Source: an uncultured Ectothiorhodospiraceae bacterium | GTDB lineage: Bacteria; Pseudomonadota; Gammaproteobacteria; XJ16; Halofilaceae | Reading direction: 5' to 3' | DNA length: 49,580 nt | Assembly (NCBI GenBank): GCA_913055615.1 | Contig: CAJXKK010000020.1 | Span: 1 to 49,580 of the forward strand | In this document: piece by piece, positions 35,082 through 45,176 of the stretch | Layout: each line of letters begins with the position of its first letter | Position numbering within the stretch: position 1 is the first letter of the stretch | Made by a program: the position numbers and the translations under genes | The notes under the pieces: generated by a model | The model's database searches: none | The model's input: only the letters and a program-made list of their open reading frames with translations | What the model was told of the DNA's origin: nothing

Positions 35082-35142
35082 ATCATCGATCGATTATGAA
35101 AAATGTCAAGCGCGAATGTTCGAAACCGAAAAAATCGGCTAT
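35082..35142. promoter_or_regulatory. glpK/glpR divergent control region with GlpR-like sites
   Basis: Minus-strand promoter for glpK: TTGACA (35109-35104), 16 bases, GATGAT (35087-35082). Just upstream of it is TTTCGAACATTC (35125-35114, minus orientation), repeated exactly at 36124-36135 before glpD. A second shared element, CGAAAAAATCGGCTAT at 35127-35142, matches 36065-36080 at 15 of 16 bases. These are the likely GlpR operators. Confidence 0.6.
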
Positions 35143-35197
35143 CCTCTGTCGGTGTTGGCCGGTGCCGGCCTGACCCGATCCCCGCGAGAGCACAGAT

Positions 35198-35995
35198 ATG
35201 ACCTCGGACGAACATGGAAACGATCTCAATACGCGCCAGCGCGCGATGCTCGCCCTGGTGAGGGAGCAGGGGTTCGTGGCCATCGAGGAGCTGGCCCGCC
35301 ATTTCGAGGTGACAACCCAGACCATTCGCCGCGACATCAACGCCCTTTGCCGTCGCGGTCTGCTGCGCCGCTATCACGGTGGCGCGGGCCTGGCCTCGAG
35401 TGTCCAGAACGAGCCCTATACGGCGCGCCAGGTCTCGCGACGCGCCGAGAAGCAGCGCATCGCCCGCGCGGTCGCGCGGCGGATCCCGGACCAGGCGTCG
35501 CTGTTCATCACGCTCGGGACCACCGCCGAGGCGGTGGCCGCGGCGCTGACCGATCGCCGCGAGCTGCGCGTAATCACCAACAACCTCAATGTCGCCAACA
35601 TCCTGATCGATAACACCTCTTTCGAGGTCATTATCGCTGGCGGGGTCGTGCGCGCCCGCGATCGCGGCGTTACCGGGGAGGCGACGATCGACTTCATGAA
35701 CCAGTTCAAGGTGGATTACGCCGTCATGGGGATCTCCGGCATCGACGGGGACGGCGCGCTGCTCGATTTCGATTACCACGAAGTGCGTGTGCTGCAGGCG
35801 ATTATCGCCAACGCCCGGGCCGTTTACCTCGCGGCTGATGCGACCAAATTCGGCCGTAACGCCATGGTCCGAGTGGGCGAACTCGCACAGATCGATGCCC
35901 TGTTCACGGATGAACCGCCACCCACCGGCGTCCAGCGCCTGCTGGCCGATGCCGGCGCCAGCCTGTTCCTGGCCCCGGCCGAAGCAGGGGCCTGA
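35198..35995 (+). CDS. glpR: DeoR-family glycerol regulon repressor GlpR
   Basis: A 265-residue regulator. The DeoR helix-turn-helix is LARHFEVTTQTIRRDINALCRRGLLRR-like (near residues 28-55) followed by YHGGAGLASS; the effector domain carries ITLGTTAEAVAAAL, VITNNLNVANIL and YLAADATKFGRNA, the sugar-phosphate-binding pattern. GlpR represses glp genes until glycerol-3-phosphate binds. The gene lies between glpK and glpD with putative operators on both sides. Confidence 0.94.
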   Translation: MTSDEHGNDLNTRQRAMLALVREQGFVAIEELARHFEVTTQTIRRDINALCRRGLLRRYHGGAGLASSVQNEPYTARQVSRRAEKQRIARAVARRIPDQASLFITLGTTAEAVAAALTDRRELRVITNNLNVANILIDNTSFEVIIAGGVVRARDRGVTGEATIDFMNQFKVDYAVMGISGIDGDGALLDFDYHEVRVLQAIIANARAVYLAADATKFGRNAMVRVGELAQIDALFTDEPPPTGVQRLLADAGASLFLAPAEAGA

Positions 35996-36054
35996 CCGCC
36001 TGCGCGCGCGGCGCACCGCGGAACCGTTTGTGGGACGGATGGATCAGATTCACG

Positions 36055-36135
36055 TTTCGAATAACGAAAAAGTCGGCTATGTGATTTTCGACTTGTCATC
36101 GAACTGAAAACAGATTATTTTCATTTTCGAACATT
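36055..36135 (+). promoter_or_regulatory. glpD operon control region
   Basis: Contains TTTCG-N5-CGAAA (36055-36069), the CGAAAAAGTCGGCTAT element (36065-36080), a weak promoter TTGTCA-17-TATTTC (36093-36121), and TTTCGAACATTC at 36124-36135. The region is strikingly AT-rich compared with its surroundings. It probably lets GlpR repress glpD and the transporter genes. Confidence 0.55.
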
Positions 36136-36202
36136 CTGTTGTTGAATCGTTCCCGGGGAAACACCGGGTGCGAGGGTCTATCGCAACCGAGAGCGCCTGG
36201 TG

Positions 36203-37732
36203 ATGCCGGATTCCGGGAACTTCGATGTGCTGGTGGTCGGTGGCGGCATCAATGGTGCCGGCATCGCCCGGGATGCGGCGGGGCGCGGTCTCGGCGTGGC
36301 GCTCTGCGAGCAGGGTGATCTCGGCAATTACACCTCCTCGGCCAGCACGAAACTGATCCACGGCGGCCTGCGTTATCTCGAGTATTACGAGTTCGGACTC
36401 GTGCGCAAGGCCCTGCTCGAACGCGAAGTACTGCTTGGCATCGCCCCGCACATCATCTGGCCGCTGCAGTTCGTCATGCCCCATGTGAAGGCGCTGCGCC
36501 CAGCGTGGATGATCCGGGCGGGGCTTTTCCTGTACGACCATCTCGGCGGCTCCGGCAGCCTGCCCCGATCGCACGGCATCCCGCTTCGCCGGCATACCGC
36601 GGGGGAAGCGCTGCGACGCGATCTGGTCAAGGGCTTCGTGTACTCCGACTGCTGGGTTCAGGACGCCCGGCTGGTCGTTCTGAACGTTATGGACGCCGCC
36701 GAGCGCGGTGCGACCGTCTGGCCGCGTACGCGCTGTGTGGCGGCCGAGCGGCGGGCGGATCACTGGGCGGTCACTCTGCGATCGACGGTTGATGATACGG
36801 AGTGGACAGTCCACGCGAGGTCGATCGTCAATGCCGCCGGCCCCTGGGTCGGCGGCCTTCTCGACGACGCGGACGGATTTGCCAGCCGGCACCGGGTGGA
36901 ACTGGTCAAGGGGAGTCACATCATCGTCCCGCGCCTGTTCGATCATGGCTACGCCTACATATTCCAGAACACCGATCGGCGGGTGGTCTTCGCCATCCCT
37001 TACGAGCGCGATTTCACGCTCATCGGAACCACGGATGTCCCGTACACCGGCGACCCGGCGGATGCGCGCACATCGCCCGAAGAGATCGAATATCTCTGTG
37101 ATGCGGTCAATCACTATTTCGCCGAGCCGATCGGGCCGGACGACGTCATATCCACGTATGCCGGTGTCCGCCCGCTGCATGATGAATCGGGATCGGGCAG
37201 CGCGTCGGCGATCAGCCGCGACTACTCGCTGGATCTGGATACCCGCCGGGCGCCCGTGCTCACGGTGCTTGGCGGCAAACTGACCACCTACCGGAAACTG
37301 GCCGTAGAGGCGATTGACCGGCTGGCGCCACTGCTGGGCAATGATGCGGCTGGATGGACCGGCGAGGCCTCGTTGCCGGGCGGTGACCTCGGGGAAGCGG
37401 GGTTCGATGCGTTTTTGGCATCGCTGCAGCGGCGCTGTCCCTGGCTGCCCGCCGGGATGGCTTGGCGCCTGGTGAGGAACTATGGAGCCCGGGCCGACGA
37501 TATTCTGGCGGATGCGGCTTCGCTCGGCGATCTGGGGCGGCACTTCGGGGCCGACCTGTACGAGGCGGAGGTGCGCTACCTTATCGATCGGGAGTGGGCC
37601 ATGACGGCCGAGGATGTGCTCTGGCGCCGCAGTAAACTCGGTCTGCAACTGACGGTGGAAGAACGCGCGGGCGTCGAGGACTGGATGGCGAATGGTGCGA
37701 GCGAGCCGTTGCGCGGGGCAGCGGGGCGATGA
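36203..37732 (+). CDS. glpD: Aerobic glycerol-3-phosphate dehydrogenase GlpD
   Basis: A 509-residue flavoprotein. FAD-binding starts with VVGGGINGAGIARDAAGRG; ASTKLIHGGLRYLEYYEF, VNAAGPWV, IPYERDFTLIGTTD and STYAGVRPL are family segments; GGKLTTYRKLA closes the FAD domain and a C-terminal helical domain follows. It oxidises glycerol-3-phosphate to dihydroxyacetone phosphate and passes electrons to quinone at the inner membrane. GTG at 36200 precedes the ATG. Its stop overlaps the start of the first transporter ATPase gene. Confidence 0.96.
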   Translation: MPDSGNFDVLVVGGGINGAGIARDAAGRGLGVALCEQGDLGNYTSSASTKLIHGGLRYLEYYEFGLVRKALLEREVLLGIAPHIIWPLQFVMPHVKALRPAWMIRAGLFLYDHLGGSGSLPRSHGIPLRRHTAGEALRRDLVKGFVYSDCWVQDARLVVLNVMDAAERGATVWPRTRCVAAERRADHWAVTLRSTVDDTEWTVHARSIVNAAGPWVGGLLDDADGFASRHRVELVKGSHIIVPRLFDHGYAYIFQNTDRRVVFAIPYERDFTLIGTTDVPYTGDPADARTSPEEIEYLCDAVNHYFAEPIGPDDVISTYAGVRPLHDESGSGSASAISRDYSLDLDTRRAPVLTVLGGKLTTYRKLAVEAIDRLAPLLGNDAAGWTGEASLPGGDLGEAGFDAFLASLQRRCPWLPAGMAWRLVRNYGARADDILADAASLGDLGRHFGADLYEAEVRYLIDREWAMTAEDVLWRRSKLGLQLTVEERAGVEDWMANGASEPLRGAAGR

Positions 37733-38823
37733 CACTGCGACTGGAAGGCATCAGCAAGTACGTGGAAGGCGAGATGCATATCGATCGGGTCGATATGGCA
37801 TGCGAGCCGGGACAGGCGACCGTGCTGCTCGGATTGACGCAGGCCGGCAAGACGACCCTGATGCGCCTGATGGCCGGTCTCGACCGGCCGAGCAGCGGGC
37901 GGATCCTGATGGACGACCGCGATGTCACGCGCGTGCCGGTGCGCAAGCGCAAAGTCGCCATGGTGTACCAGCAGTTTATCAATTACCCGTCGCTCAGCAT
38001 CTACGACAATATCGCCTCACCCCTGAAACTCGCGCGCATCTCCAAAGTGGAGATCGATCGCCGGGTGCGCGCCGAGGCCGAACGGATGCAGATCGGGCAT
38101 CTGCTCGATCGGCTGCCGGCGGAACTGTCGGGCGGCCAGCAGCAACGCACCGCCATGGCGCGGGCGCTGGTGCGCGATGCGCAACTGCTGTTGCTCGACG
38201 AACCGCTGATCAATCTCGACTACAAGCTGCGCGAACAGCTGCGCGAGGATCTCCAGCAGATCTTCCGCGAACGCGACACGGTGATCGTGTACGCCACGAC
38301 CGAGCCGCTGGAAGCGCTGACCCTGGGGGGCAGCACGGCGGTGATGCACGAAGGGCGCCTCGTCCAGCACGGTCCGACCCCGGAGGTCTATCACCGCCCC
38401 GCCAGTGTGGCCGTATCGCAGGTCTTCAGCGATCCACCGATGAATCTGTTCGCCGGTGAGCTCGACAATGGCGAGCTGTCGCTCGGCGCCGAGGCCCGTT
38501 TCAAAGCGCCCACCCATCTGCGCGACCTGCCGAGCGGGCGCTACCGTTTCGGCGTCCGCCCGGGGCAGATGCACCTCGACAATCGCGACCAGGCGCGAAT
38601 GGCGTTGACCGGCGAGGTCGAGGTCGCCGAGATCGCCGGCTCCGAGACCTACATCCATGTCCGTCACGGGGAGGCCGCGTGGGTGGTTCAGGTCGAGGGC
38701 GTGCACGCGTTCGGACTGGGAGACCCGATCACGGTCTACATCGACCCGGATCGTCTGTTCGCGTTCGACAGCGCGGGGCGACTCGTCGCGGCGCCCGCAT
38801 CAGCCCGGCCGGACGCGACGTGA
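37729..38823 (+). CDS. glpS: Glycerol ABC importer ATPase 1 (GlpS)
   Basis: A 364-residue MalK-type ATPase with C-terminal TOBE region. Walker A is LLGLTQAGKTTLM (Gln-Ala in place of the usual Ser-Gly), the signature is intact (LSGGQQQRTAMARAL), Walker B is LLLLDEPL with D-loop INLDYKLR, but the switch (H-loop) position reads YATTEPLEAL with Thr instead of His. By the Rhizobium glpSTPQUV scheme it is GlpS. The missing His and the missing signature of its partner fall on the same composite ATP site. The start overlaps the glpD stop (ATGA). Confidence 0.9.
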   Translation: MTLRLEGISKYVEGEMHIDRVDMACEPGQATVLLGLTQAGKTTLMRLMAGLDRPSSGRILMDDRDVTRVPVRKRKVAMVYQQFINYPSLSIYDNIASPLKLARISKVEIDRRVRAEAERMQIGHLLDRLPAELSGGQQQRTAMARALVRDAQLLLLDEPLINLDYKLREQLREDLQQIFRERDTVIVYATTEPLEALTLGGSTAVMHEGRLVQHGPTPEVYHRPASVAVSQVFSDPPMNLFAGELDNGELSLGAEARFKAPTHLRDLPSGRYRFGVRPGQMHLDNRDQARMALTGEVEVAEIAGSETYIHVRHGEAAWVVQVEGVHAFGLGDPITVYIDPDRLFAFDSAGRLVAAPASARPDAT

Positions 38824-38847
38824 GCACCGGCATGCGCGGGGGAGCCC

Positions 38848-39927
<1,080 letters not shown>

Positions 39928-39960
39928 TTCGTGTACTGATTCGGGGGCCGGAGTCGGGCT

Positions 39961-40830
39961 ATGGAAAAAACGTACTATCCAAAAGCATGGCTGATGGTGC
40001 TCCCGGTCGTCGCGATCGTCTCGTTCAGCGCGATCGTGCCGCTGATGACCGTCATCAACTACTCGGTGCAGGATATCTTCGGCCCCGAGAACCGATACTT
40101 CGTGGGTATGGAGTGGTTCCGGGAGATCCTCGGGGATCCCGAGATCCGCGGTGCGTTCCAGCGCCAGTTCCTGTTCTCGTTCGCCGTGCTGGCGATCGAG
40201 ATCCCGCTGGGGATCGCCATCGCGCTGTGCATGCCCCGCAAAGGGCCGTGGGTATCGGTGGTTCTGATCCTGCTGGCATTGCCACTGCTCGTGCCGTGGA
40301 ATGTGGTCGGCACCATCTGGCAGATGTTCGCGCGGCCGGATATCGGCCTGCTCGGAATCGGGATCAATGGCCTCGGTATCGACTACAACTTTACCGGCAA
40401 CTCGATCGATGCCTGGGTCACCGTGCTCGCGATGGACGTCTGGCACTGGACATCGCTCGCCGTCCTGTTGTGTTACGCCGGTCTCCAGGCCATCCCGGAT
40501 GCCTATTATCAGGCGGCGCGGATCGATGGCGCCTCGCGCTGGGCCGTGTTCCGCTACATCGAATTGCCCAAGATGCGGGGCGTGTTGATGATCGCGATCC
40601 TGCTGCGCTTCATGGACAGCTTCAAGATATTCGCCGAGCCGTTCGTGCTGACCGGGGGAGGTCCGGGCGACTCGACGACCTTCCTGAGCCAATACCTGAC
40701 GACGATGGCCGTGGGGCAGTTCGATCTGGGCCCGGCCGCCGCGTTCTCGATCATCTACTTTCTGGTCATCCTGCTGGTCAGCTATGTTTTCTACCAGGTG
40801 ATCAACAATCTCGGCAAAGGCGTGAGCTGA
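39961..40830 (+). CDS. glpP: Glycerol ABC importer permease (GlpP)
   Basis: A 289-residue MalF-type permease with six membrane helices (first at about residues 10-32, last about 258-282). The EAA loop reads YYQAARIDGASRWAVFRYIELP, contacting an ATPase. PGDSTTFLSQYL and LPLLVPWNVVGTIW are typical of sugar-alcohol importers. It follows glpT by 33 bases. Confidence 0.92.
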   Translation: MEKTYYPKAWLMVLPVVAIVSFSAIVPLMTVINYSVQDIFGPENRYFVGMEWFREILGDPEIRGAFQRQFLFSFAVLAIEIPLGIAIALCMPRKGPWVSVVLILLALPLLVPWNVVGTIWQMFARPDIGLLGIGINGLGIDYNFTGNSIDAWVTVLAMDVWHWTSLAVLLCYAGLQAIPDAYYQAARIDGASRWAVFRYIELPKMRGVLMIAILLRFMDSFKIFAEPFVLTGGGPGDSTTFLSQYLTTMAVGQFDLGPAAAFSIIYFLVILLVSYVFYQVINNLGKGVS

Positions 40831-40843
40831 GGAGGCGATCGAA

Positions 40844-41707
40844 ATGACGCGAAACCAGGATCCCCGAAGCGCGGCCGCGCCGGACAGCACACTCGGCACG
40901 GCCATCCGGGCGCGGGTGCCGAATGCCGTGCTGATGCTGTACATCCTGTTCCTGCTGCTGCCGCTGTACTGGCTGCTCAAGATGTCGCTGCAGCCCAACA
41001 GCGAGATCGTCGGCGCCTTCACGCTGTATCCAGCGACCGTGACTTTCGACAATTACATCAAGATCTTTACCGATTCTTCGTGGTACACGGGCTATCTGAA
41101 TTCGATCTACTACGTCGGGCTCAACACCATCATCTCGCTGCTGGTCGCGCTGCCCGCCGCCTACGCCTTCTCGCGTTACCGCTTTATGGGCGACAAGCAC
41201 CTCTTCTTCTGGCTCCTGACCAACCGGATGGCGCCGCCCGCGGTTTTCCTGTTGCCGTTCTTCCAGCTGTACCAGAGCGTCGGCCTGTTCGATACGCACC
41301 TCGCCGTGGCGCTGGCGCACACACTGTTCAACGTGCCGCTCGCGGTCTGGATCCTCGAGGGTTTCATGTCGGGGGTCCCCAAGGAGATGGATGAGACCGC
41401 CTACCTCGACGGCTACAGCTGGCCACGGTTCTTCGTGAAGATATTCCTGCCGCTGATTTCGGCTGGTGTCGGTGTGACCGCCTTCTTCTGTTTCATGTTC
41501 AGCTGGGTCGAACTGCTGCTGGCGCGGACGCTGACGTCAACGGACGCCAAGCCGATCGCGGCGACCATGACCCGAACGGTCAGTGCCTCCGGTATGGATT
41601 GGGGGCTGTTGGCCGCGGCCGGCGTGTTGACCCTGATTCCCGGCGCCCTGGTCATCTGGTTCGTGCGCAATCACATCGCCAAGGGCTTCGCCCTGGGGAG
41701 GGTGTAA
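40844..41707 (+). CDS. glpQ: Glycerol ABC importer permease (GlpQ)
   Basis: A 287-residue MalG-type permease with six helices. The EAA loop is MDETAYLDGYSWPRFFVKIFLP. LPLYWLLKMSLQPNSEI and LPAAYAFSRYRFMGDK mark the first half, and GALVIWFVRNHIAKGFALGRV the conserved C-terminus. It pairs with GlpP and follows it by 13 bases. Not the periplasmic phosphodiesterase that bears this name in E. coli. Confidence 0.92.
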   Translation: MTRNQDPRSAAAPDSTLGTAIRARVPNAVLMLYILFLLLPLYWLLKMSLQPNSEIVGAFTLYPATVTFDNYIKIFTDSSWYTGYLNSIYYVGLNTIISLLVALPAAYAFSRYRFMGDKHLFFWLLTNRMAPPAVFLLPFFQLYQSVGLFDTHLAVALAHTLFNVPLAVWILEGFMSGVPKEMDETAYLDGYSWPRFFVKIFLPLISAGVGVTAFFCFMFSWVELLLARTLTSTDAKPIAATMTRTVSASGMDWGLLAAAGVLTLIPGALVIWFVRNHIAKGFALGRV

Positions 41708-41709
41708 CC

Positions 41710-41985
41710 ATGGGGTGGATGGCGTGGACCCTGCCCACGGCGATCTTCTGCAGCGCGGTGTTCGCCATGCTGGCGCTGATGGCCGTGCTCGAGAAGGTCT
41801 ATCCGACGGTGCTCCGCAAGGGTTTACTGCCCATCGAGACGACCCGTGGTGATCGCCTGTTCATCGGTCTGCTGACCAGCGGCTTCATCCACCTTTTCTG
41901 GCTCGCGGCAACCGAGGAACTGTCGCTTGTCTGGGCCTCGGCGATCTCGGCGTTGTGGCTGGCCACCCTGCTGCGCTGGGGATGA
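41710..41985 (+). CDS. glpU: DUF2160 small membrane protein of the glycerol importer (GlpU)
   Basis: A 91-residue protein with three short helices (about residues 5-27, 48-65, 70-88) and the conserved segment PTVLRKGLLPIETTRGDRLFIGLL-like loop. DUF2160 proteins accompany this importer type in Rhizobium and others; their role is unknown. ATG at 41710 lies 2 bases after the glpQ stop. Confidence 0.8.
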   Translation: MGWMAWTLPTAIFCSAVFAMLALMAVLEKVYPTVLRKGLLPIETTRGDRLFIGLLTSGFIHLFWLAATEELSLVWASAISALWLATLLRWG

Positions 41986-42107
41986 CGCGCGGGGCCAATA
42001 TGGGGCACGGAATTGACGGCCTGTGTTTTCCGCGCAGGCCGTAAACGACAACGCCGGCAACTTTACCACGCCGGCACCAACGAGCCCGGCCGTTCCGGGC
42101 TGAGGGG

Positions 42108-43856
42108 ATGACCATGCAATGGCTGAGTAAACGGTACGGCACCGGCCTCACCGCGGTGAGTGCTGCGATGATCGCTACGCTCGTGGCCGGTCCGGGGGCG
42201 GCGCAGGCCGCAACCGAGGCCGAGATGGAGAAAGCGAAGGAATGGCTGGACGAGTTCCAGCCATCGACACTCTCCCGGGAGGAGCAGCTCAAGGAACTCG
42301 AGTGGTTCATCGATGCAGCGAAGGAATTCAAGGGCATGGATATCGAGGTCGTGTCCGAGACCATCGCCACGCACGAGTATGAATCCGATGTGCTGGCAGA
42401 GGCCTTCTCGGAGATCACCGGCATCAACCTCACGCACGACCTGATCCAGGAAGGGGACGTGATCGAGAAGCTGCAGACGGAGATGCAGACCAAAACGCCC
42501 ATCTATGATGCCTACGTCAACGATGCCGACCTGATCGGCACGCACTTCCGTTACGGTGATGTCATCCCGCTGTCGGATTACATGGAGGGCGAGGGCAGCG
42601 ACGTAACACTGCCGACGCTCGATCTCGACGACTTCATGGGTACCAGCTTCGCGACCGCGCCGGACGGCAAGCTGTACCAGCTGCCGGACCAGCAGTTCGC
42701 GAACCTGTACTGGTTCCGGTATGACTGGTTCCAGCGGCCGGACCTGCGCGAGCGCTTCGAGGAGCGTTACGGCTATGAACTCGGCGTGCCGGTCAATTGG
42801 TCAGCGTACGAGGATATCGCCGAATTCTTCAGCAAGCACGTAAAGGAGATCGACGGCGAGCGCGTCTACGGGCACATGGACTACGGCAAGAAGGATCCAT
42901 CGCTCGGCTGGCGTTTCACGGATGCGTGGCTGTCCATGGCGGGCGCGGGTGACAAGGGGATCCCCAACGGCAAGCCCGTCGATGAGTGGGGTATCCGGGT
43001 CGAGGATTGCCACCCGGTCGGTTCGGACGTCCGCCGCGGCGGTGCCGTCAACGGCCCGGCGGCGGTCTATTCGCTGCGCAAATACATCGACTGGCTGAAG
43101 GAGTACGCACCACCGGAGGCGGCCGGCATGACGTTCTCCGAGGCCGGCCCGGTGCCCGCACAGGGCAACATCGCCCAGCAGATCTTCTGGTACACCGCGT
43201 TTACTTCGAGCATGGCGGAGGAAGGCCTCCCGGTCGTAAACGAGGACGGTGAACCGAAATGGCGTATGGCCCCGTCCCCGCACGGTCCGTACTGGGAAGA
43301 GGGCATGAAACTCGGTTATCAGGATGTCGGTTCCTGGACCCTGTTCAAGCATGCCGATCCGAAGCGCCGCAAGGCGGCCTGGCTGTACGCCCAGTTCACG
43401 ACCTCGAAGACGGTCTCACTGAAGAAAACGCACGTGGGCCTGACCCCGATCCGTGAATCGGACATCCAGCACGAGTCGTTTACCGAGCGGGCGCCGGAAC
43501 TCGGTGGTCTGGTCGAGTTCTATCGCAGCCCGGCACGGCTGCAGTGGACCGATACGGGCACGAACGTGCCGGACTACCCGAAGCTGGCCCAGTTGTGGTG
43601 GCAGAACGTGGCCGACGCCGTCACCGGCGATGAAACGCCCCAGGGCGCGATGGATAACCTGGCAAAGGAACAGGACCGCGTCATGGAGCGGCTGGAACGG
43701 GCCGGGGTGCAGGAGCGCTGCGGGCCGAAGCTGAACGAACTGCGTGAAGCGCAGTACTGGTTCGATCAGCCCGGTGCGCCGAAGCCGAAGCTTGACGACG
43801 AAAAGCCACAGGGCAAGACCGTGGCCTACGATGAGCTGATCAAGAGCTGGCAGTAA
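42108..43856 (+). CDS. glpV: Glycerol ABC importer substrate-binding protein (GlpV)
   Basis: A 582-residue periplasmic protein with a signal peptide (residues 1-35, ending GPGAAQAA). The mature part begins with a helical segment ATEAEMEKAKEWLDEFQP and has the family-1 binding-protein fold: VVSETIATHEYESDVLAEAFSEITG, LYQLPDQQFANLYWFRYDWF, and the C-terminal helical lobe. The large size fits glycerol-type GlpV proteins. It is the last gene of the operon, followed by a strong hairpin. Start by ATG at 42108 or 42114. Confidence 0.92.
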   Translation: MTMQWLSKRYGTGLTAVSAAMIATLVAGPGAAQAATEAEMEKAKEWLDEFQPSTLSREEQLKELEWFIDAAKEFKGMDIEVVSETIATHEYESDVLAEAFSEITGINLTHDLIQEGDVIEKLQTEMQTKTPIYDAYVNDADLIGTHFRYGDVIPLSDYMEGEGSDVTLPTLDLDDFMGTSFATAPDGKLYQLPDQQFANLYWFRYDWFQRPDLRERFEERYGYELGVPVNWSAYEDIAEFFSKHVKEIDGERVYGHMDYGKKDPSLGWRFTDAWLSMAGAGDKGIPNGKPVDEWGIRVEDCHPVGSDVRRGGAVNGPAAVYSLRKYIDWLKEYAPPEAAGMTFSEAGPVPAQGNIAQQIFWYTAFTSSMAEEGLPVVNEDGEPKWRMAPSPHGPYWEEGMKLGYQDVGSWTLFKHADPKRRKAAWLYAQFTTSKTVSLKKTHVGLTPIRESDIQHESFTERAPELGGLVEFYRSPARLQWTDTGTNVPDYPKLAQLWWQNVADAVTGDETPQGAMDNLAKEQDRVMERLERAGVQERCGPKLNELREAQYWFDQPGAPKPKLDDEKPQGKTVAYDELIKSWQ

Positions 43857-43893
43857 GTCGAAGCGCCCTCGCGGCGCGATCCGCCGATGTGGG

Positions 43894-43928
43894 GGGGGGA
43901 GGGGAGCGCTGCGCGCTCCTCTTCCCCC
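43894..43928. terminator. Strong hairpin at the end of the glp operon
   Basis: A 16-bp stem with two G-U pairs and a 3-base loop TGC, 38 bases after the glpV stop and 12 bases before the end of the convergent CoA-transferase gene. No T-run, but predicted to be very stable, and placed to serve both genes. Confidence 0.6.
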
Positions 43929-43939
43929 GCGTGGCGACT

Positions 43940-45169
43940 TCAACCGATGATACCGTCCCGCCGCAGGCGTTCCCGCCTGTCGTCATCGAGACCGAGCACT
44001 CCCTGCAGGATCGCGTCCGTGTGCTGTCCCAGTGTGGGAGGCGCTGCGGCCTCTGCCGTGGGCGTGGCCGACATCTTCAGCGGACTGCCGACCAGCGGAA
44101 CACTGCCGCCCAGCGGATGCGGGGCCTCGGTCCGCATGCCACGGGCCTGTACCTGCGGGTCGGCGAAGACCTGATCGATCCGATTGATCGGGCCGCAGGG
44201 CACTCCGGCCGCTTCCAGCCGCTGCAGCCAGTCGTCACTGCCCGCCCGGGCGAACGCGGACTGCAGGAACGGGATCAGCTCCTCCCTGTTTTCGACGCGC
44301 GCGGCATTCGTGGCGAAGCGTTCATCATTCGCCAGGTCCGGCCTGTCGATCAGCTCGCAGAGCCGCCGGAACTGATCGTCGTTGCCGACGGCAACGATGA
44401 AGTGGCCGTCGCTGGCGGCGAACACCTGGTAGGGCACAATATTCGGGTGCGCATTGCCCAGCCGGTCCGGCGGGTCCCCGGAGACCAGGTAGTTCATCGC
44501 CTGATTGGCCAGCGAAGCGACCTGGACATCGAGCAGGGCCAGGTCGATGTACTGGCCTTGTCCGGTGCGCTCACGCCACGCGAGCGCGGCGAGCACCGCG
44601 ATCGCGGCGTAGAGCCCGCTCATGATGTCGGCCAGCGCGACACCGACCTTCTGCGGGCCGCCGCCGGGGGCGTCGTTGGGCTCGCCGGTGATGCTCATCA
44701 GACCGCCCATCCCCTGGATCAGGAAGTCATAGCCGGGGCGGTCGGCGCCGGGGCCGGTCTGGCCGAACCCGGTGATCGAGCAGTAGATCAGGCCCGGGTT
44801 GAGCGCCGACAGCGAGGCGTAGTCGAGGCCGTAGCGCGCCAGTCCTCCGACCCGGAAGTTCTCGAGCACGATATCGGAGTGGGCGGCCAGATCGCGCACG
44901 ATGGCCTGCCCCTCGTCGGTGGTAATGTCCACGCTGACGGACTTCTTGCCGCGGTTGGCCGAGAGGTAGTACGCCGATTCCCCGGATTGCCCGGCGTCGG
45001 TGCCCGTGAACCACGGCGGCCCCCAGTGGCGCGTATCGTCGCCGCGGCCGGGGCGTTCGATCTTGATCACCTCCGCGCCGAGGTCGGCCAGCGCCTGACC
45101 GGCGGTCGGTCCGGCCAGTACCCGCGACAGATCCAGTACCCGCAGGTGGGAGAGGGCGCCTTCGGCCAT
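43940..45169 (-). CDS. CaiB/BaiF family CoA transferase (succinate/glutarate type likely)
   Basis: A 409-residue class-III CoA transferase. It starts [30 protein letters not shown], holds [12 protein letters not shown] and [10 protein letters not shown], and the catalytic Asp in [12 protein letters not shown] near residue 175. Members move CoA between carboxylic acids. The glutaryl-CoA dehydrogenase gene ends 7 bases upstream, so glutarate plus succinyl-CoA is the likely substrate pair, feeding the dehydrogenase; this is inference from the neighbour. Confidence 0.88.
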   Translation of the reverse strand: MAEGALSHLRVLDLSRVLAGPTAGQALADLGAEVIKIERPGRGDDTRHWGPPWFTGTDAGQSGESAYYLSANRGKKSVSVDITTDEGQAIVRDLAAHSDIVLENFRVGGLARYGLDYASLSALNPGLIYCSITGFGQTGPGADRPGYDFLIQGMGGLMSITGEPNDAPGGGPQKVGVALADIMSGLYAAIAVLAALAWRERTGQGQYIDLALLDVQVASLANQAMNYLVSGDPPDRLGNAHPNIVPYQVFAASDGHFIVAVGNDDQFRRLCELIDRPDLANDERFATNAARVENREELIPFLQSAFARAGSDDWLQRLEAAGVPCGPINRIDQVFADPQVQARGMRTEAPHPLGGSVPLVGSPLKMSATPTAEAAAPPTLGQHTDAILQGVLGLDDDRRERLRRDGIIG

Positions 45170-45176
45170 GCGTCAA

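Noticed and set aside
36077-37735. 552-codon minus-strand frame across glpD
   Set aside because: Antisense shadow; composition and lack of any recognisable motif argue against it.
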